From assembly GCF_950066645.1 (NCBI RefSeq), contig NZ_CATMFB010000005.1, positions 62,001 through 126,000 on the forward strand: DNA of 64,000 bases, in the 5' to 3' direction. Source of the stretch: an uncultured Thalassolituus sp. (GTDB taxonomy: Bacteria > Pseudomonadota > Gammaproteobacteria > Pseudomonadales > Oceanobacteraceae). Under the pieces are notes generated by a model. That model worked only from the letters and a program-made list of their open reading frames with translations, was not told where the DNA came from and did not search any database. Position numbers and translations under genes: made by a program. This document shows positions 17,593-26,869 of this stretch, in pieces (position 1 is the stretch's first letter; every line of letters begins with the position of its first letter).

Positions 17593-18087
17593 ATGACGAG
17601 CGAAAAGCACACTCCCTGGTACAAAGAACCCATGATGTTGATTGTCGCAGGCGTGCCCTTCGCAGCGGTGATCTGGGGTGGAGTTATGCTCTCTCTGGCA
17701 CTCGACAGCAAAGATTCTCTGGTCAGCAACAGCTACTACAAAGACGGCATGAGCTACACCCAGGACAAGCGCTTTCATGAAGAAGCCCGTCGCCTGAACG
17801 TACGTGGTGAAATCGTCTTTACTGAAAGCGAAATCATTGTAGATATCAGTGGTGACATGCCTGAGCTGCCTTCGTCGCTGCAGCTGCAGCTGATTCACCC
17901 GACGCTTGAAGAACGTGACACCACACTCTTCCTGCAACAGACGCCTGACGGCCACTACGTGACAGCGAATGATATGACGTTACCGCAGAAGCGGAACATC
18001 TGGCTGACCAGCCCGGATCAGGAATGGCGTGTCACAGCCCTCAGCATGATTGAAGCTGGTAAGAAGATTCAGACCGTTATTCCATGA
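17593..18087 (+). CDS. ccoH: cbb3 oxidase assembly protein CcoH (FixH)
   Basis: A membrane-anchored periplasmic protein of 164 residues. I chose the ATG at 17593 (MTSEKHTPWYKEPMML); an in-frame start at 17557 adds twelve residues with no ribosome site. One membrane helix (LIVAGVPFAAVIWGGVML, about 14-32) is followed by the FixH motif DSKDSLVSNSYYKDGM. It overlaps ccoI by 4 bp (ATGA). CcoH associates with the oxidase assembly intermediate. Confidence 0.93.
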   Translation: MTSEKHTPWYKEPMMLIVAGVPFAAVIWGGVMLSLALDSKDSLVSNSYYKDGMSYTQDKRFHEEARRLNVRGEIVFTESEIIVDISGDMPELPSSLQLQLIHPTLEERDTTLFLQQTPDGHYVTANDMTLPQKRNIWLTSPDQEWRVTALSMIEAGKKIQTVIP

Positions 18088-20498
18088 CCTCAGCCGAATC
18101 CTGCTTCCATTGTGGAGAGGCACTGAAGGCCGGACAACGCTGGACAGCAACCATCAATGGCAACGACGAACCTATGTGCTGCCCCGGCTGCAAAGCCGTG
18201 GCCGAGACCATCGTTGCTTCCGGGCTCAAAGACTACTACCGACACCGTACAGAACTCCCCCAGCTTTCTCCCGCCACTGAAGACGACGAAGTGCTTACCG
18301 CACGGGAATCTCTCGCACTGTATGACAGCGCAGCCCTGCAACGGCAGTTTGTCGCCTCCGAAGGTACCGCCCGGGAAGCGACTCTGGTCATTGATGGCAT
18401 CAGTTGCGCAGCCTGTGGCTGGCTGATTGAGCACAGGGTTAACCAGCTCAATGGCGTCGAGCGCGCCACGCTGAACCTGTCGAATCACCGCCTGGTGATA
18501 CGATGGCAGGCCGACGACATTGCGCTCTCTCAGGTGTTTGAGGCCATCTACCGGCTGGGTTACAAAGCGGCCCCCTTCTCTGCCACAGAAGACGACGCCC
18601 GCCGTGACCGCGAGGGCAAACAGGCGGTGCGTCGCCTGGCAGTCGCCGGCATTGGCATGATGCAGGTAATGATGCTGGCGGTGCCTCTCTATGCTGGCAT
18701 GGCACAGCAGTATGAAATTTTTATGCGCTTCGCCTCGATGATACTGACCCTTCCGGTTGTACTTTTCAGCGCACGTCCGTTTTTCGATGCCGCTATCCGC
18801 GACCTGAAGTCCCGCCACCTGACGATGGATGTCCCGGTTTCTCTGGCCATTATTCTCGCGTTTGGAGCCAGTATCTGGAGTACATTCAATCAGGGAGTCG
18901 AGGTGTACTTTGACTCCGTCTGCATGTTTACCTTCCTGCTGCTTCTTGGCCGCTTTCTGGAAATGCGGGCGCGCCACCGGATGGGCAAGGCCGGCAATAA
19001 CCTGATGACCCTGCTGCCTAATGTGGCGCTTAAAACCGGCAGCGACGGAGAGACTGTTATCGCCGCGGAAGATATCTGTCGCGGAGACCGCCTGTTACTC
19101 AAGCCAGGCTACCCGGTGCCTGCCGATGGCATAGTGATCAGCGGCCATAGCACGGTCGATGAATCTGCCCTGACCGGCGAATATATGCCCGTCACAAAAG
19201 CCCCCGGCGATCGCCTGATCGGCGGCACCATGAACGTTGAAAGCCCCTTAACTATGGAAGTCACCGACACAGGGGCAGACGCACAGTTGTCGACCATTGT
19301 ACGCCTGATGGACCGGGCACAGCAGGAAAAGCCCAAAGTCGCTCTGATTGCCGACAGTATCGCCAGCCGCTTTGTTGCTGCGGTATTGATCATTTCTGGC
19401 TCGGTGTTTGGCTACTGGGCGTTTCAGGGGAACGACCACGCGTTTTTCATCGCGCTCTCCGTACTGGTTGTCACCTGCCCCTGTGCGCTCTCTCTGGCCA
19501 CGCCGACAGCGCTGACCGCGGCCACCACCGCACTGCGTGAACAGGGGCTGTTGATCAGCAAAGGACACGTGCTCGAGACCCTGCAGCGCGTTGATCGCGT
19601 GGTCTTCGATAAAACAGGTACCCTGACCCTGGGCCACCTGTCATTGTCAGAAGTGCGGCCACTTGGCGAGCTGAGTACAGATGAGCTGACCCGCGTGATT
19701 GCCTCACTGGAAGAACATGCCAGCCACCCCATCGCACGGGCTTTCCGGCAATTCAGCCGCCTGCCTGCCGATGATATCCAGCATCACCCGAGTCAGGGTG
19801 TCAGCGGACAGGTCGCTGGCCGGCACTATCGCTTCGGCCGGGCAGATTTCGCCTGCCAGAATCCACCCGCAATTCCACCGTCTGATACCGGACAATGGTT
19901 ACTGCTCGCCAGCGATGATCAGCCTCTCGGCTGGTTTCTGTTAAATGATTCAGTCAGGCACAGTGCAGCCCCGCTGGTTGCTCACCTGCAGTCTCAGGGA
20001 ATCCGTGTCGCTTTGCTGACCGGCGACCCTTCCCGCTCGGCAGATCAGGTGGGCAAAGATCTTAATATCGAGGACGTCCGGCTGGGTCTCAGCCCGGAAG
20101 ACAAGCTCGCGATTGTCCGTCAGTGGCAGTCAGAGGGCGAAACCGTCCTGATGGTCGGGGATGGAATTAACGACGTGCCGGTACTTGCTGGCGCCGATGT
20201 CTCGCTGGCCGTCAATGATGCCACTGATCTGGCGAAAACTAATGCCGATACTCTGCTGACCAATGGCCGGCTGGAAGTCATCGCCGATGCCCTGAACGTC
20301 TCAGGCAGAACCCGCAGTGTTATTCGCCAGAACATCGGCTGGGCGTTACTATATAACCTGATTGCGTTACCGCTGGCAGCCGCGGGCCTTGTGCCGCCCT
20401 GGGCTGCAGCCATCGGCATGTCATTCAGTTCACTTCTGGTGGTTCTGAATGCACTGCGCCTGACGCGACGCCCGAAGCATCACACCATTGAGACCTGA
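18084..20498 (+). CDS. ccoI: Copper-translocating P-type ATPase CcoI (FixI)
   Basis: An 804-residue P1B-type ATPase of the CcoI/CtpA class that exports copper for insertion into cbb3 oxidase. N-terminal cysteine motifs CFHCGEAL and CCPGCKAVAE are typical of the FixI subgroup. An HMA domain follows with GISCAACGW (about residue 108). Later motifs are membrane CPCALS (about 463), phosphorylation site DKTGTLT (about 508) and hinge GDGINDVP (about 690). It is translationally coupled to ccoH and lies 2 bp before ccoS. Confidence 0.96.
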   Translation: MTSAESCFHCGEALKAGQRWTATINGNDEPMCCPGCKAVAETIVASGLKDYYRHRTELPQLSPATEDDEVLTARESLALYDSAALQRQFVASEGTAREATLVIDGISCAACGWLIEHRVNQLNGVERATLNLSNHRLVIRWQADDIALSQVFEAIYRLGYKAAPFSATEDDARRDREGKQAVRRLAVAGIGMMQVMMLAVPLYAGMAQQYEIFMRFASMILTLPVVLFSARPFFDAAIRDLKSRHLTMDVPVSLAIILAFGASIWSTFNQGVEVYFDSVCMFTFLLLLGRFLEMRARHRMGKAGNNLMTLLPNVALKTGSDGETVIAAEDICRGDRLLLKPGYPVPADGIVISGHSTVDESALTGEYMPVTKAPGDRLIGGTMNVESPLTMEVTDTGADAQLSTIVRLMDRAQQEKPKVALIADSIASRFVAAVLIISGSVFGYWAFQGNDHAFFIALSVLVVTCPCALSLATPTALTAATTALREQGLLISKGHVLETLQRVDRVVFDKTGTLTLGHLSLSEVRPLGELSTDELTRVIASLEEHASHPIARAFRQFSRLPADDIQHHPSQGVSGQVAGRHYRFGRADFACQNPPAIPPSDTGQWLLLASDDQPLGWFLLNDSVRHSAAPLVAHLQSQGIRVALLTGDPSRSADQVGKDLNIEDVRLGLSPEDKLAIVRQWQSEGETVLMVGDGINDVPVLAGADVSLAVNDATDLAKTNADTLLTNGRLEVIADALNVSGRTRSVIRQNIGWALLYNLIALPLAAAGLVPPWAAAIGMSFSSLLVVLNALRLTRRPKHHTIET

Positions 20499-20500
20499 GC

Positions 20501-20695
20501 ATGGATATTATTTACGTACTGGTTCCGCTATCTATTCTGTTGCTGACGGTCGCTGTTGCGATCTTCTTCTGGGCAGTAAAAGGCGGCCAGTATGACGATC
20601 TTGACTCGCCCGCCCATAAAATTCTGTTCGATGATGATGAGCATCTGATCCAACGGAAAGACGCCCCAACAGACACCTCTGATAAAGACGCATGA
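20501..20695 (+). CDS. ccoS: cbb3-type oxidase assembly protein CcoS
   Basis: A 64-residue single-pass membrane protein. The helix (YVLVPLSILLLTVAVAIFFW) is followed by the family hallmark VKGGQYDDLDSPAHKIL and an acidic tail. CcoS is needed for cofactor insertion into cbb3 oxidase. It overlaps the next gene by 4 bp (ATGA). Confidence 0.95.
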   Translation: MDIIYVLVPLSILLLTVAVAIFFWAVKGGQYDDLDSPAHKILFDDDEHLIQRKDAPTDTSDKDA

Positions 20696-21366
20696 CCGAA
20701 CCGCTGTCGTTTGTCACCGCCATTTTTCTCGGGCTATTCGGTGCCAGCCATTGTCTGGTGATGTGCGGAGGCATTGCTGCTGCCGCCGGCCAGGCAGACA
20801 CTGCTCATCGGGTCCGGGGCGCCCTTATGTTCAATCTGGGGCGCATTTTCAGTTATACACTGGCCGGTGGAATCGTCGGCACGCTCGGTCTCTGGCTCTC
20901 TGAACTGCATACCCAGATGGGGCTTTTCCTCCGCACACTTGCCGGGCTGATGCTGATACTTATGGGGTTATACATTGCCCGCTGGGCCATGTGGCTGACC
21001 CGCATTGAACAAATTGGCAAAGGGATCTGGTCGGTCGTTCAACCCCATGCTCAGAAACGCCTCGGTCGCTCCGATCCCGTCAGTCAGCTGACGTTGGGGG
21101 CGCTTTGGGGCTGGCTGCCCTGTGGCCTGATCTACAGCACACTCAGTTGGGTTGCCGCGATAGGCGATCCTGCCAGTGGGGCTCTGGCAATGTTCGGCTT
21201 TGGTCTGGGGACACTGCCCGCCATCTTTTCTGCCAGCCTGGCATCCGCGTTTATCATGGGGCTTATTAACCGTTCTGTTATCAGGGTTATTGCCGGCGCA
21301 TTACTGATCGGTTATGGTGTCGTCACTCTGATTTCTGTCTGGCAGCCTCAGCTCCTGGCGTTCTGA
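20692..21366 (+). CDS. TauE/SafE-type membrane protein of the cco cluster
   Basis: A 224-residue membrane protein with about six helices, in the sulfite exporter TauE/SafE (heavy-metal transport associated) family. The GASHCLVMCGGI motif near residue 20 and the WGWLPCGLIYSTLSWV motif near 140 are hallmarks, with cysteines that could handle copper. In Pseudomonas the homologue sits in the same place between ccoS and the hemN/anr genes, which suggests a cofactor-supply role. Substrate is not known. Confidence 0.88.
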   Translation: MTEPLSFVTAIFLGLFGASHCLVMCGGIAAAAGQADTAHRVRGALMFNLGRIFSYTLAGGIVGTLGLWLSELHTQMGLFLRTLAGLMLILMGLYIARWAMWLTRIEQIGKGIWSVVQPHAQKRLGRSDPVSQLTLGALWGWLPCGLIYSTLSWVAAIGDPASGALAMFGFGLGTLPAIFSASLASAFIMGLINRSVIRVIAGALLIGYGVVTLISVWQPQLLAF

Positions 21367-21394
21367 TACTGCCTTCCTTTTCTGTGGAGTAGTT

Positions 21395-22150
21395 ATGAAG
21401 ACAACTGCTGCAACGCCCCTGCGTGGCGCCCAGCCTCACTGTCAGACCTGTTCTCTGAACGCTCTGTGTCTGCCGTTATCTCTCAGCGAAAACGATATGG
21501 AACGACTCGACGATATTATCCGTCGCGGACGTCCGATCCAGAAAGGTCAGCTGCTTTTTCAGCAGGGTGAAGAATTTCAGTCGGTATTCGCAGTCCGTAC
21601 CGGGGCACTGAAGACCTACACACTGGCAAGTAATGGTGAAGAGCAGATTACCGGCTTTCATCTGGCCAGTGAGCTGATCGGCCTGTCTGGCTATGACGCC
21701 GGAGCGTATCCGCTGACGGCCAAGGCGCTCGAAACTACGACGGTGTGCGAAATTCCGCTGCAGCAGCTCGATCATCTGGCCGATGAACTGCCGGATCTGC
21801 GCAAGCAGCTGATGCGTACCATGGGCACAGAAATCCGCCACGACCAGAATATGATGCTGTTGCTGAGCAAAAAGAATGCAGAAGAGCGCGTTGCCTCTTT
21901 TCTTCTTGATATCTCACAGCGGTATCAGCGCCGCGGGTTCTCATCGACGCATTTCCGCCTGCCGATGTCACGGGTAGACATCAGTAACTACCTCGGCCTT
22001 GCCGTTGAGACCATCAGTCGCGTGTTTACCCGCTTCCAGAAGAATGAACTGATCGAAACTCAGGGCAAAGAAATCATCCTGACGGACCTCGATTCACTCT
22101 ATGAACTTGCAGGTCTGGCCCGCGCACACGACAAGTGCTTCAGCGAGTAA
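21395..22150 (+). CDS. anr: Oxygen-sensing Crp/Fnr-family regulator ANR
   Basis: A 251-residue global anaerobic/microaerobic regulator. The N-terminal cysteines C16, C19 and C25 (HCQTCSLNALC) together with C118 (TTTVCEIP) match the four ligands of the oxygen-labile 4Fe-4S cluster. The cNMP-like barrel runs from about 30 to 145. The recognition helix contains NYLGLAVETISRVFTRFQ, with the E..SR residues that read TTGA half-sites. It is the last gene of the cco locus and probable activator of the boxes before ccoN and ompW. Confidence 0.95.
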   Translation: MKTTAATPLRGAQPHCQTCSLNALCLPLSLSENDMERLDDIIRRGRPIQKGQLLFQQGEEFQSVFAVRTGALKTYTLASNGEEQITGFHLASELIGLSGYDAGAYPLTAKALETTTVCEIPLQQLDHLADELPDLRKQLMRTMGTEIRHDQNMMLLLSKKNAEERVASFLLDISQRYQRRGFSSTHFRLPMSRVDISNYLGLAVETISRVFTRFQKNELIETQGKEIILTDLDSLYELAGLARAHDKCFSE

Positions 22151-22158
22151 GCCGCTTT

Positions 22159-22182
22159 CAGGCAGAGCCAGCGCTCTGCCTG
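22159..22182 (+). terminator. Hairpin after anr
   Basis: A 10-bp perfect stem CAGGCAGAGC / GCTCTGCCTG with a CAGC loop begins 8 bp after the anr stop. It has no T-run, only CCTCTCTC, so it may be a weak terminator or mRNA-end structure. The remaining ~190 bp to the next gene show nothing else I can assign. Confidence 0.5.
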
Positions 22183-22371
22183 CCTCTCTCACCTCCTTAC
22201 CTCGCATACCCCATCGTATTTTCTTCCTGTACTGGCCTCAGAAATGAGAAGTCGGTCAATCCTGGCAAATAAATCGGGAAAGTCGCGAACTCTGTCACTA
22301 ACATTAATGCAAGAGGTATGTATTTTGCCTCTATAGAGTTAACGCGTCAGAGTGTCGTCACAGAGGTTGTT

Positions 22372-22866
22372 ATGGGTATCGATGCTGAAGACTTCCGGAT
22401 GTTCGTCATCCGCCCCACCCTGCAGAAACTGGGTGTGTCTGGAACCGCAGCAGAACTTCTGTTGCTTGGCACGGCTGCCGCAGAATCGTCCCTGGGTGCG
22501 TTCTTTAAATCCGAGGGGCAACGGACATCAGGCATCTATCGCATGCATGGCCTGACGCACCGACACATCTGGGATGACTATCTTGCCAGCCGGCCAGAAC
22601 TTGCCAGTACGGTACGGGGGATCGCCAGCCAGCATGAGTTTCTTTCTAACCCGCATGCCGAACTGACGACCAATCTGAGCTACGCAACGGCGGTGGCCTG
22701 GCTCGCGTATGTCCGCCACCCTGAGTTCACTTTGCCAGACGCACCAACGCCGCGTCAGCTCGCTCAGCTCTGGAAGCATTGCTATCACCCCCGTGATGAT
22801 CTGAGTGTTGAAGACTTCGTTGAGCGCTTCGATAGCCTGATAGAACCCAGCAACGCAGCTGCCTGA
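22372..22866 (+). CDS. Uncharacterised 164-residue protein with LT-like motif
   Basis: Not recognised. I chose the ATG at 22372 (AGAGG five bases upstream); an in-frame ATG at 22318 adds 18 residues. Soluble and mainly helical, with the segment LLLLGTAAAESSLGAFF that is reminiscent of the catalytic-glutamate helix (AxxESS) of lytic transglycosylase/lysozyme-like folds, then GIYRMHGLTHRHIWDDYL and a C-terminal QLAQLWKHCYHPRDD. No signal peptide is visible. The look recalls phage or tail-associated hypothetical proteins. A muralytic function is only a suggestion. Confidence 0.7.
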   Translation: MGIDAEDFRMFVIRPTLQKLGVSGTAAELLLLGTAAAESSLGAFFKSEGQRTSGIYRMHGLTHRHIWDDYLASRPELASTVRGIASQHEFLSNPHAELTTNLSYATAVAWLAYVRHPEFTLPDAPTPRQLAQLWKHCYHPRDDLSVEDFVERFDSLIEPSNAAA

Positions 22867-22947
22867 GACTGAGCGACTCCCCTGTCATGACGGTTTCTCT
22901 CAGGCCGCCATTCTGATATAAAGCAGCCCGGAATTACGGGGTGTACT

Positions 22948-23820
22948 ATGTCTGAAGCCAATACCGGCGCCGCCATGAATGTGGCCGAGCGCAAAGCCAA
23001 AACAGAATTCAACAAGCTGCAGAAGCGTCTGCGTCGCAACGTCGGCAAAGCGATCGAAGACTACAGCATGATTGAGGATGGCGATAAGGTCATGGTGTGC
23101 CTGTCCGGCGGCAAAGATTCCTACACTATGCTGGATATCCTGCTTGGTCTGCAGAAAAGCGCGCCGATCAGGTTTGAGATCATCGCCGTCAACATGGATC
23201 AGAAGCAGCCGGGGTTCCCGGAGCATATTCTGCCAGCATACCTGGAAGAGCTTGGGGTTCCTTTCCATATTATCGAGAAAGACACCTACAGCGTCGTTAA
23301 AGAAATTATTCCGGAAGGCAAAACCACCTGCGGTCTGTGTTCGCGCCTGCGTCGTGGAACCCTCTACGGCTACGCCGAATCCATCGGTGCTAACAAAATC
23401 GCCCTGGGTCATCACCGCGATGACATCATCGAAACGCTGTTTCTGAATATGTTCCACGGCGGCAAACTGAAAGCCATGCCACCGAAGCTGCTCAGCGACG
23501 ATAAAAAGCACGTTCTGATCCGCCCCCTGTCTTACTGCAAAGAAAAAGACATCGAAGCTTTTGCGCAGGCAAAAGAGTTTCCGATCATTCCGTGTAACCT
23601 GTGTGGCTCACAGGAAAACCTGCAACGTCAGAACATTAAGATGATGCTACAACAGTGGGAAAAAGAGCAGCCAGGGCGCAGTGAGAACATCTTTGCCGCA
23701 GTCTGTAATGTGGCGCCATCGCAATTGGGCGACCGCGAATTGTGGGATTTTAATGACCTGCAGAATCAGCAGGACAAAAGCCACCTGTTTACCCGCCTCG
23801 ACGTCGTACAGGTCGACTGA
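22948..23820 (+). CDS. ttcA: tRNA 2-thiocytidine(32) synthetase TtcA
   Basis: An ATP- and Fe-S-dependent enzyme that thiolates cytidine 32 in certain tRNAs. The PP-loop SGGKDS is at residues 53-58. Cysteines C128 and C131 (TTCGLCSR) and a later C219 (PCNLCGSQ) match the three cluster ligands. At 290 residues it has normal length. The ATG at 22948 follows ACGGGGTG. It converges on the secreted-protein gene 3 bp downstream. Confidence 0.96.
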   Translation: MSEANTGAAMNVAERKAKTEFNKLQKRLRRNVGKAIEDYSMIEDGDKVMVCLSGGKDSYTMLDILLGLQKSAPIRFEIIAVNMDQKQPGFPEHILPAYLEELGVPFHIIEKDTYSVVKEIIPEGKTTCGLCSRLRRGTLYGYAESIGANKIALGHHRDDIIETLFLNMFHGGKLKAMPPKLLSDDKKHVLIRPLSYCKEKDIEAFAQAKEFPIIPCNLCGSQENLQRQNIKMMLQQWEKEQPGRSENIFAAVCNVAPSQLGDRELWDFNDLQNQQDKSHLFTRLDVVQVD

Positions 23821-23823
23821 GTT

Positions 23824-24288
23824 TCAGACACCGCCGTCCAGCTTCCGGGTGATATTGACCTGCAATTCACCCGGCCCCCGCACCAGCATATCCAGCTCAT
23901 AACGACGCTCATTCACCATATCTTCACCAAAAGATTTCAGGCGACAGGCATCCCGGGCAAGGGTTGGTTGCGGCATTTCCAGTCGCAGCATTAACTGCTG
24001 ATCCAATTCTTCAACGGCAAGCGTAGAGACGGCCTCTGCCGGTTCACCGGCGATGCCTTTGCGAATCCACTGTACGTACAATCCATGACTGCCATCGTCG
24101 TGCTCGCGACGGATGAGACGTATATAGCCCTCTGCCGATGGAGACTTCCATGGGCAGACCTCGGTGACGGCATCCACCCAGACGGGCATGACGTAAGCTT
24201 CCGCAAGCTCACCCGTCGCCTGTGGGGGTTGTGCTGCCACTCCCTGCGCCAGAGCACACAGACACACTGCAGATAAAAGCTTTTTCAT
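23824..24288 (-). CDS. Predicted secreted protein of unknown function
   Basis: A 154-residue protein with a clear Sec signal peptide (MKKLLSAVCLCALAQGVAAQ, cleavage likely after VAA). The mature part contains two cysteines that could pair (EVCPW and DACRL) and ends in a beta-rich stretch ELDMLVRGPGELQVNITRKL. I do not recognise the family. It converges with ttcA and lies 30 bp behind greB on the same strand, so it may share its transcript. Confidence 0.75.
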   Translation of the reverse strand: MKKLLSAVCLCALAQGVAAQPPQATGELAEAYVMPVWVDAVTEVCPWKSPSAEGYIRLIRREHDDGSHGLYVQWIRKGIAGEPAEAVSTLAVEELDQQLMLRLEMPQPTLARDACRLKSFGEDMVNERRYELDMLVRGPGELQVNITRKLDGGV

Positions 24289-24318
24289 TCAGGGCCTCCT
24301 GCCTCCAGCTTAGCAGTT

Positions 24319-24858
24319 TTAACTATAAGCGTTGGTCGGCACGCGTTGATCCCAGTCCGGGCGTTGGTACATGACCGCACTGATGTAATATTCGGTGTCG
24401 CCCTTGGGCAGACGTACCGTGACATCTTCATCGACCCGCTTGCCCATGAGTCCGCGCGCAAGGGGGGCATCAATACTGATATAACCGTGGGGCAGATCTA
24501 TCTCGTCTTCGCCAACAATCCGGTAGCGGAGAATCTCACCCTCTTCATCTTCAAGCTCTATCCAGGCACCAAAAAAGATTTTCTCCGGGTCGGCTGGCTG
24601 GCGTTCGACAACAGTGACCTCTTCCATACGCTTCATCAGAAAGCGCAGACGACCGTCGATCTGGCGCAGGCGTTTCTTTCCGTAAATATATTCAGCATTT
24701 TCCGAGCGGTCGCCAAGTTTAGCCGCATCCGATACTTCCTGTGTCACTCTCGGGCGTTCGCGACGCCAGAGAAAATCGTGCTCGTCTTTTAACGCCTGCA
24801 GCCCTTCCGGTGTAATCAGGTGACTGCGTCTTGGTAACGGTTTTTTATTTTCTGTCAT
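24319..24858 (-). CDS. greB: Transcript-cleavage elongation factor GreB
   Basis: Rescues backtracked RNA polymerase by stimulating transcript cleavage. The ATG at 24858 (MTENKKPLPRRSHLITPEG) gives 179 residues; a longer frame to 25056 has no family similarity upstream. The N-terminal coiled coil carries the family-specific AAKLGDRSENAEYIYGKKRL with the acidic tip. The C-terminal FKBP-like domain spans FFGAWIELEDEEGEILRYRI onward. It is divergent from a small membrane protein gene. Confidence 0.94.
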   Translation of the reverse strand: MTENKKPLPRRSHLITPEGLQALKDEHDFLWRRERPRVTQEVSDAAKLGDRSENAEYIYGKKRLRQIDGRLRFLMKRMEEVTVVERQPADPEKIFFGAWIELEDEEGEILRYRIVGEDEIDLPHGYISIDAPLARGLMGKRVDEDVTVRLPKGDTEYYISAVMYQRPDWDQRVPTNAYS

Positions 24859-24931
24859 TGCGGACCATAGTTTCATCTGTTTGCAACACAGCCAATCAAG
24901 CATGTGGTTTTCCAGCACTGAAGCATACCCA

Positions 24932-25216
24932 ATGATCAAGCGCAGCGTAAATCTGCTGACCGGCATTCTTCTGGTACTCACAGGCCTGATCATTACCCCC
25001 TTGCCTATTCCGCTTGGCCTGATTCTGGTGGTGCTGGGACTGTCTGTGCTCGTCACGGTTCTGCCCTCGCTGCGCTTCAGCCTGACGCGTCTGCGCTGCC
25101 GCTATCCGGCTATTTCGCTGAAGCTGCGCAGACTGAGCCCGAAGCTGCCCGGGTTCGCCCGCCGCCTTCTGGACCACACCGACCCCGACCACAAAGATAA
25201 CCACCCGCCGGGGTGA
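24932..25216 (+). CDS. PGPGW-type small transmembrane protein
   Basis: About 94 residues from the ATG at 24932 (MIKRSVNLLTG); an in-frame ATG at 24881 overlaps the greB promoter side. It has two tightly spaced membrane helices (LLTGILLVLTGLIITPLPIP and GLILVVLGLSVLVTVL) around a P-x-P turn, as in the PGPGW membrane family, then a basic cytoplasmic tail. Function unknown. Confidence 0.7.
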   Translation: MIKRSVNLLTGILLVLTGLIITPLPIPLGLILVVLGLSVLVTVLPSLRFSLTRLRCRYPAISLKLRRLSPKLPGFARRLLDHTDPDHKDNHPPG

Positions 25217-25235
25217 TCTGTGCTACCTTGTCCGC

Positions 25236-25838
25236 ATGGACATCGAAACACCCCACACCGAAGAACTCAGCGAAACCGTCGGACTGCTGAGCAGCCTGCT
25301 CGCCAGCTGTCTTGCCGATGGTTCAGAGCACTCAGAGTACGACCTCATCCGCTGGCTTCAGGCACCAGAGCAGGCGATCTTCCGCGAAGACGCCCTCGCC
25401 GATACCACAACGATGTTCCGCACCCATTTTCTGGTGATGCACTGTCTGTATCGGCTGCGCAACGAATGGCTTGAGAAAGGCCGGGGCTTCCTGAGTATTA
25501 CCGCCCTGCGGATCGTACTTCTGCCCCCGGACCAGCGTGGCGGCCAGGAAATTTCTGAACAGGACCCGCTTGCAGACTATTATCTTGACCTCAACGAACT
25601 GAGTACCTCAGAAGAAGACATCGACCAGTTACTGAACGATTTCTGGAAGCGCATGGTCATACCAGAAAGCTACAATGACGACCTGGCCTGCCTCGGTCTG
25701 TCAGCGCCTGCTGATAAGCAGAGTATCCGTATGCAGTACCGCAGACTGGCGATGGAACATCATCCCGACCGGGGCGGGAATCACGAAAAATTCCGGGAAA
25801 TTACCGCTGCATACCAACGATTAAGGAATCACGCCTGA
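25236..25838 (+). CDS. DnaJ-related protein with C-terminal J domain
   Basis: A 200-residue protein. Residues 1-140 match the DnaJ-related N-terminal domain (ETVGLLSSLLASCLADGS, DTTTMFRTHFLVMHCLYRLR). Residues about 145-200 form a J domain with HPD in AMEHHPDRGGNHEKFREITA. J proteins stimulate the ATPase of Hsp70/DnaK, so this is likely a specialised co-chaperone. The stop overlaps the start of the next gene (TGATG). Confidence 0.9.
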   Translation: MDIETPHTEELSETVGLLSSLLASCLADGSEHSEYDLIRWLQAPEQAIFREDALADTTTMFRTHFLVMHCLYRLRNEWLEKGRGFLSITALRIVLLPPDQRGGQEISEQDPLADYYLDLNELSTSEEDIDQLLNDFWKRMVIPESYNDDLACLGLSAPADKQSIRMQYRRLAMEHHPDRGGNHEKFREITAAYQRLRNHA

Positions 25839-26869
25839 TGCGATTATTCTTGTTTTTCTCCTGTCTGTTTGTCGGTCTGCAGGCACAGGCCGGCCTGGTG
25901 ATTCTCCAGTATCACCATGTCGATGAATCCACCCCTGCGATCACCAGTGTCAGCCCTGAGGTATTCCGTTCACACATGCAACTGCTGGAAGACGAAGGCA
26001 TGACCGTCGTCGATCTCGAAGATGCGATGCTCAACCTCTTAGCAGGCGAGCCGCTGCCAGAGCGCGCCGTTGCGATCACCTTCGACGACGCCTATCAGTC
26101 AATTTTTGACCATGCCTGGCCCGAGCTGAACGCCAGAGACTGGCCATTCACTGTCTTCGTGAATACCGATGCCGTCGACGGCCGTTACAGCGACATGATG
26201 GACTGGGACGCTCTGCGAACATTGCAGAAACACGGTGCACTGATCGCCAACCATACCCGCAGCCACCCTTACCTGCTTGAGGTTCCAACTGGCACAACGA
26301 CCAGGGAGTGGTGGGAGAACGAAATCAACGGCGCCGAAAAGCGCATAGAGGAAGAAACAGGACGAAGCCCGAAAATATTTGCCTACCCTTATGGTGAATA
26401 TACCCCGGAACTGGTCAACTGGCTCAAAAGCGAGGGATACATAGCATTCGGTCAGCAAAGCGGTGCCGTAGGCGCGACCAGTCACCCGCAGGTCATTCCG
26501 CGTTTTCCGGCATCAGGGGCCTACGCGGATACTAATACTCTGAAAACCAAACTCCACAGCCTGCCCTTTGCCATACAACCAGAGGACAGTGCCGACCCCA
26601 TTCTGACCGGCAAAGCTCCGGGCCTGACCTTACATATTCCCGTTCAGGATTTTCTGCCCAGACAGCTCGCCTGCTATGCCGCCGGGGTTGGTAAACTGGC
26701 GCTGCAAACAGAAGAAGACAACGGCATTGTCGAAGTATCCATGCAACAAGACAGTCCGGTGAGGTCCGGGCGCAGCCGCTACAACTGTACCGCCCCCAGC
26801 CTCAGCCAGCCGGGCAGGTATTACTGGTATTCTCAGTTGTGGATCAACACGGACATTAAAAACCGCTGA
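25838..26869 (+). CDS. Secreted polysaccharide deacetylase family protein
   Basis: A 343-residue carbohydrate esterase family 4-type protein with signal peptide (MRLFLFFSCLFVGLQAQA). NodB-domain motifs are AITFDDAY (TFDD, about 80-84) and LIANHTRSHPYL, the metal-binding HxxxH. The last ~120 residues form an extra domain with two cysteines. Family members deacetylate N-acetylglucosamine polymers of the envelope or matrix. It is translationally coupled to the DnaJ-related gene. Confidence 0.9.
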   Translation: MRLFLFFSCLFVGLQAQAGLVILQYHHVDESTPAITSVSPEVFRSHMQLLEDEGMTVVDLEDAMLNLLAGEPLPERAVAITFDDAYQSIFDHAWPELNARDWPFTVFVNTDAVDGRYSDMMDWDALRTLQKHGALIANHTRSHPYLLEVPTGTTTREWWENEINGAEKRIEEETGRSPKIFAYPYGEYTPELVNWLKSEGYIAFGQQSGAVGATSHPQVIPRFPASGAYADTNTLKTKLHSLPFAIQPEDSADPILTGKAPGLTLHIPVQDFLPRQLACYAAGVGKLALQTEEDNGIVEVSMQQDSPVRSGRSRYNCTAPSLSQPGRYYWYSQLWINTDIKNR

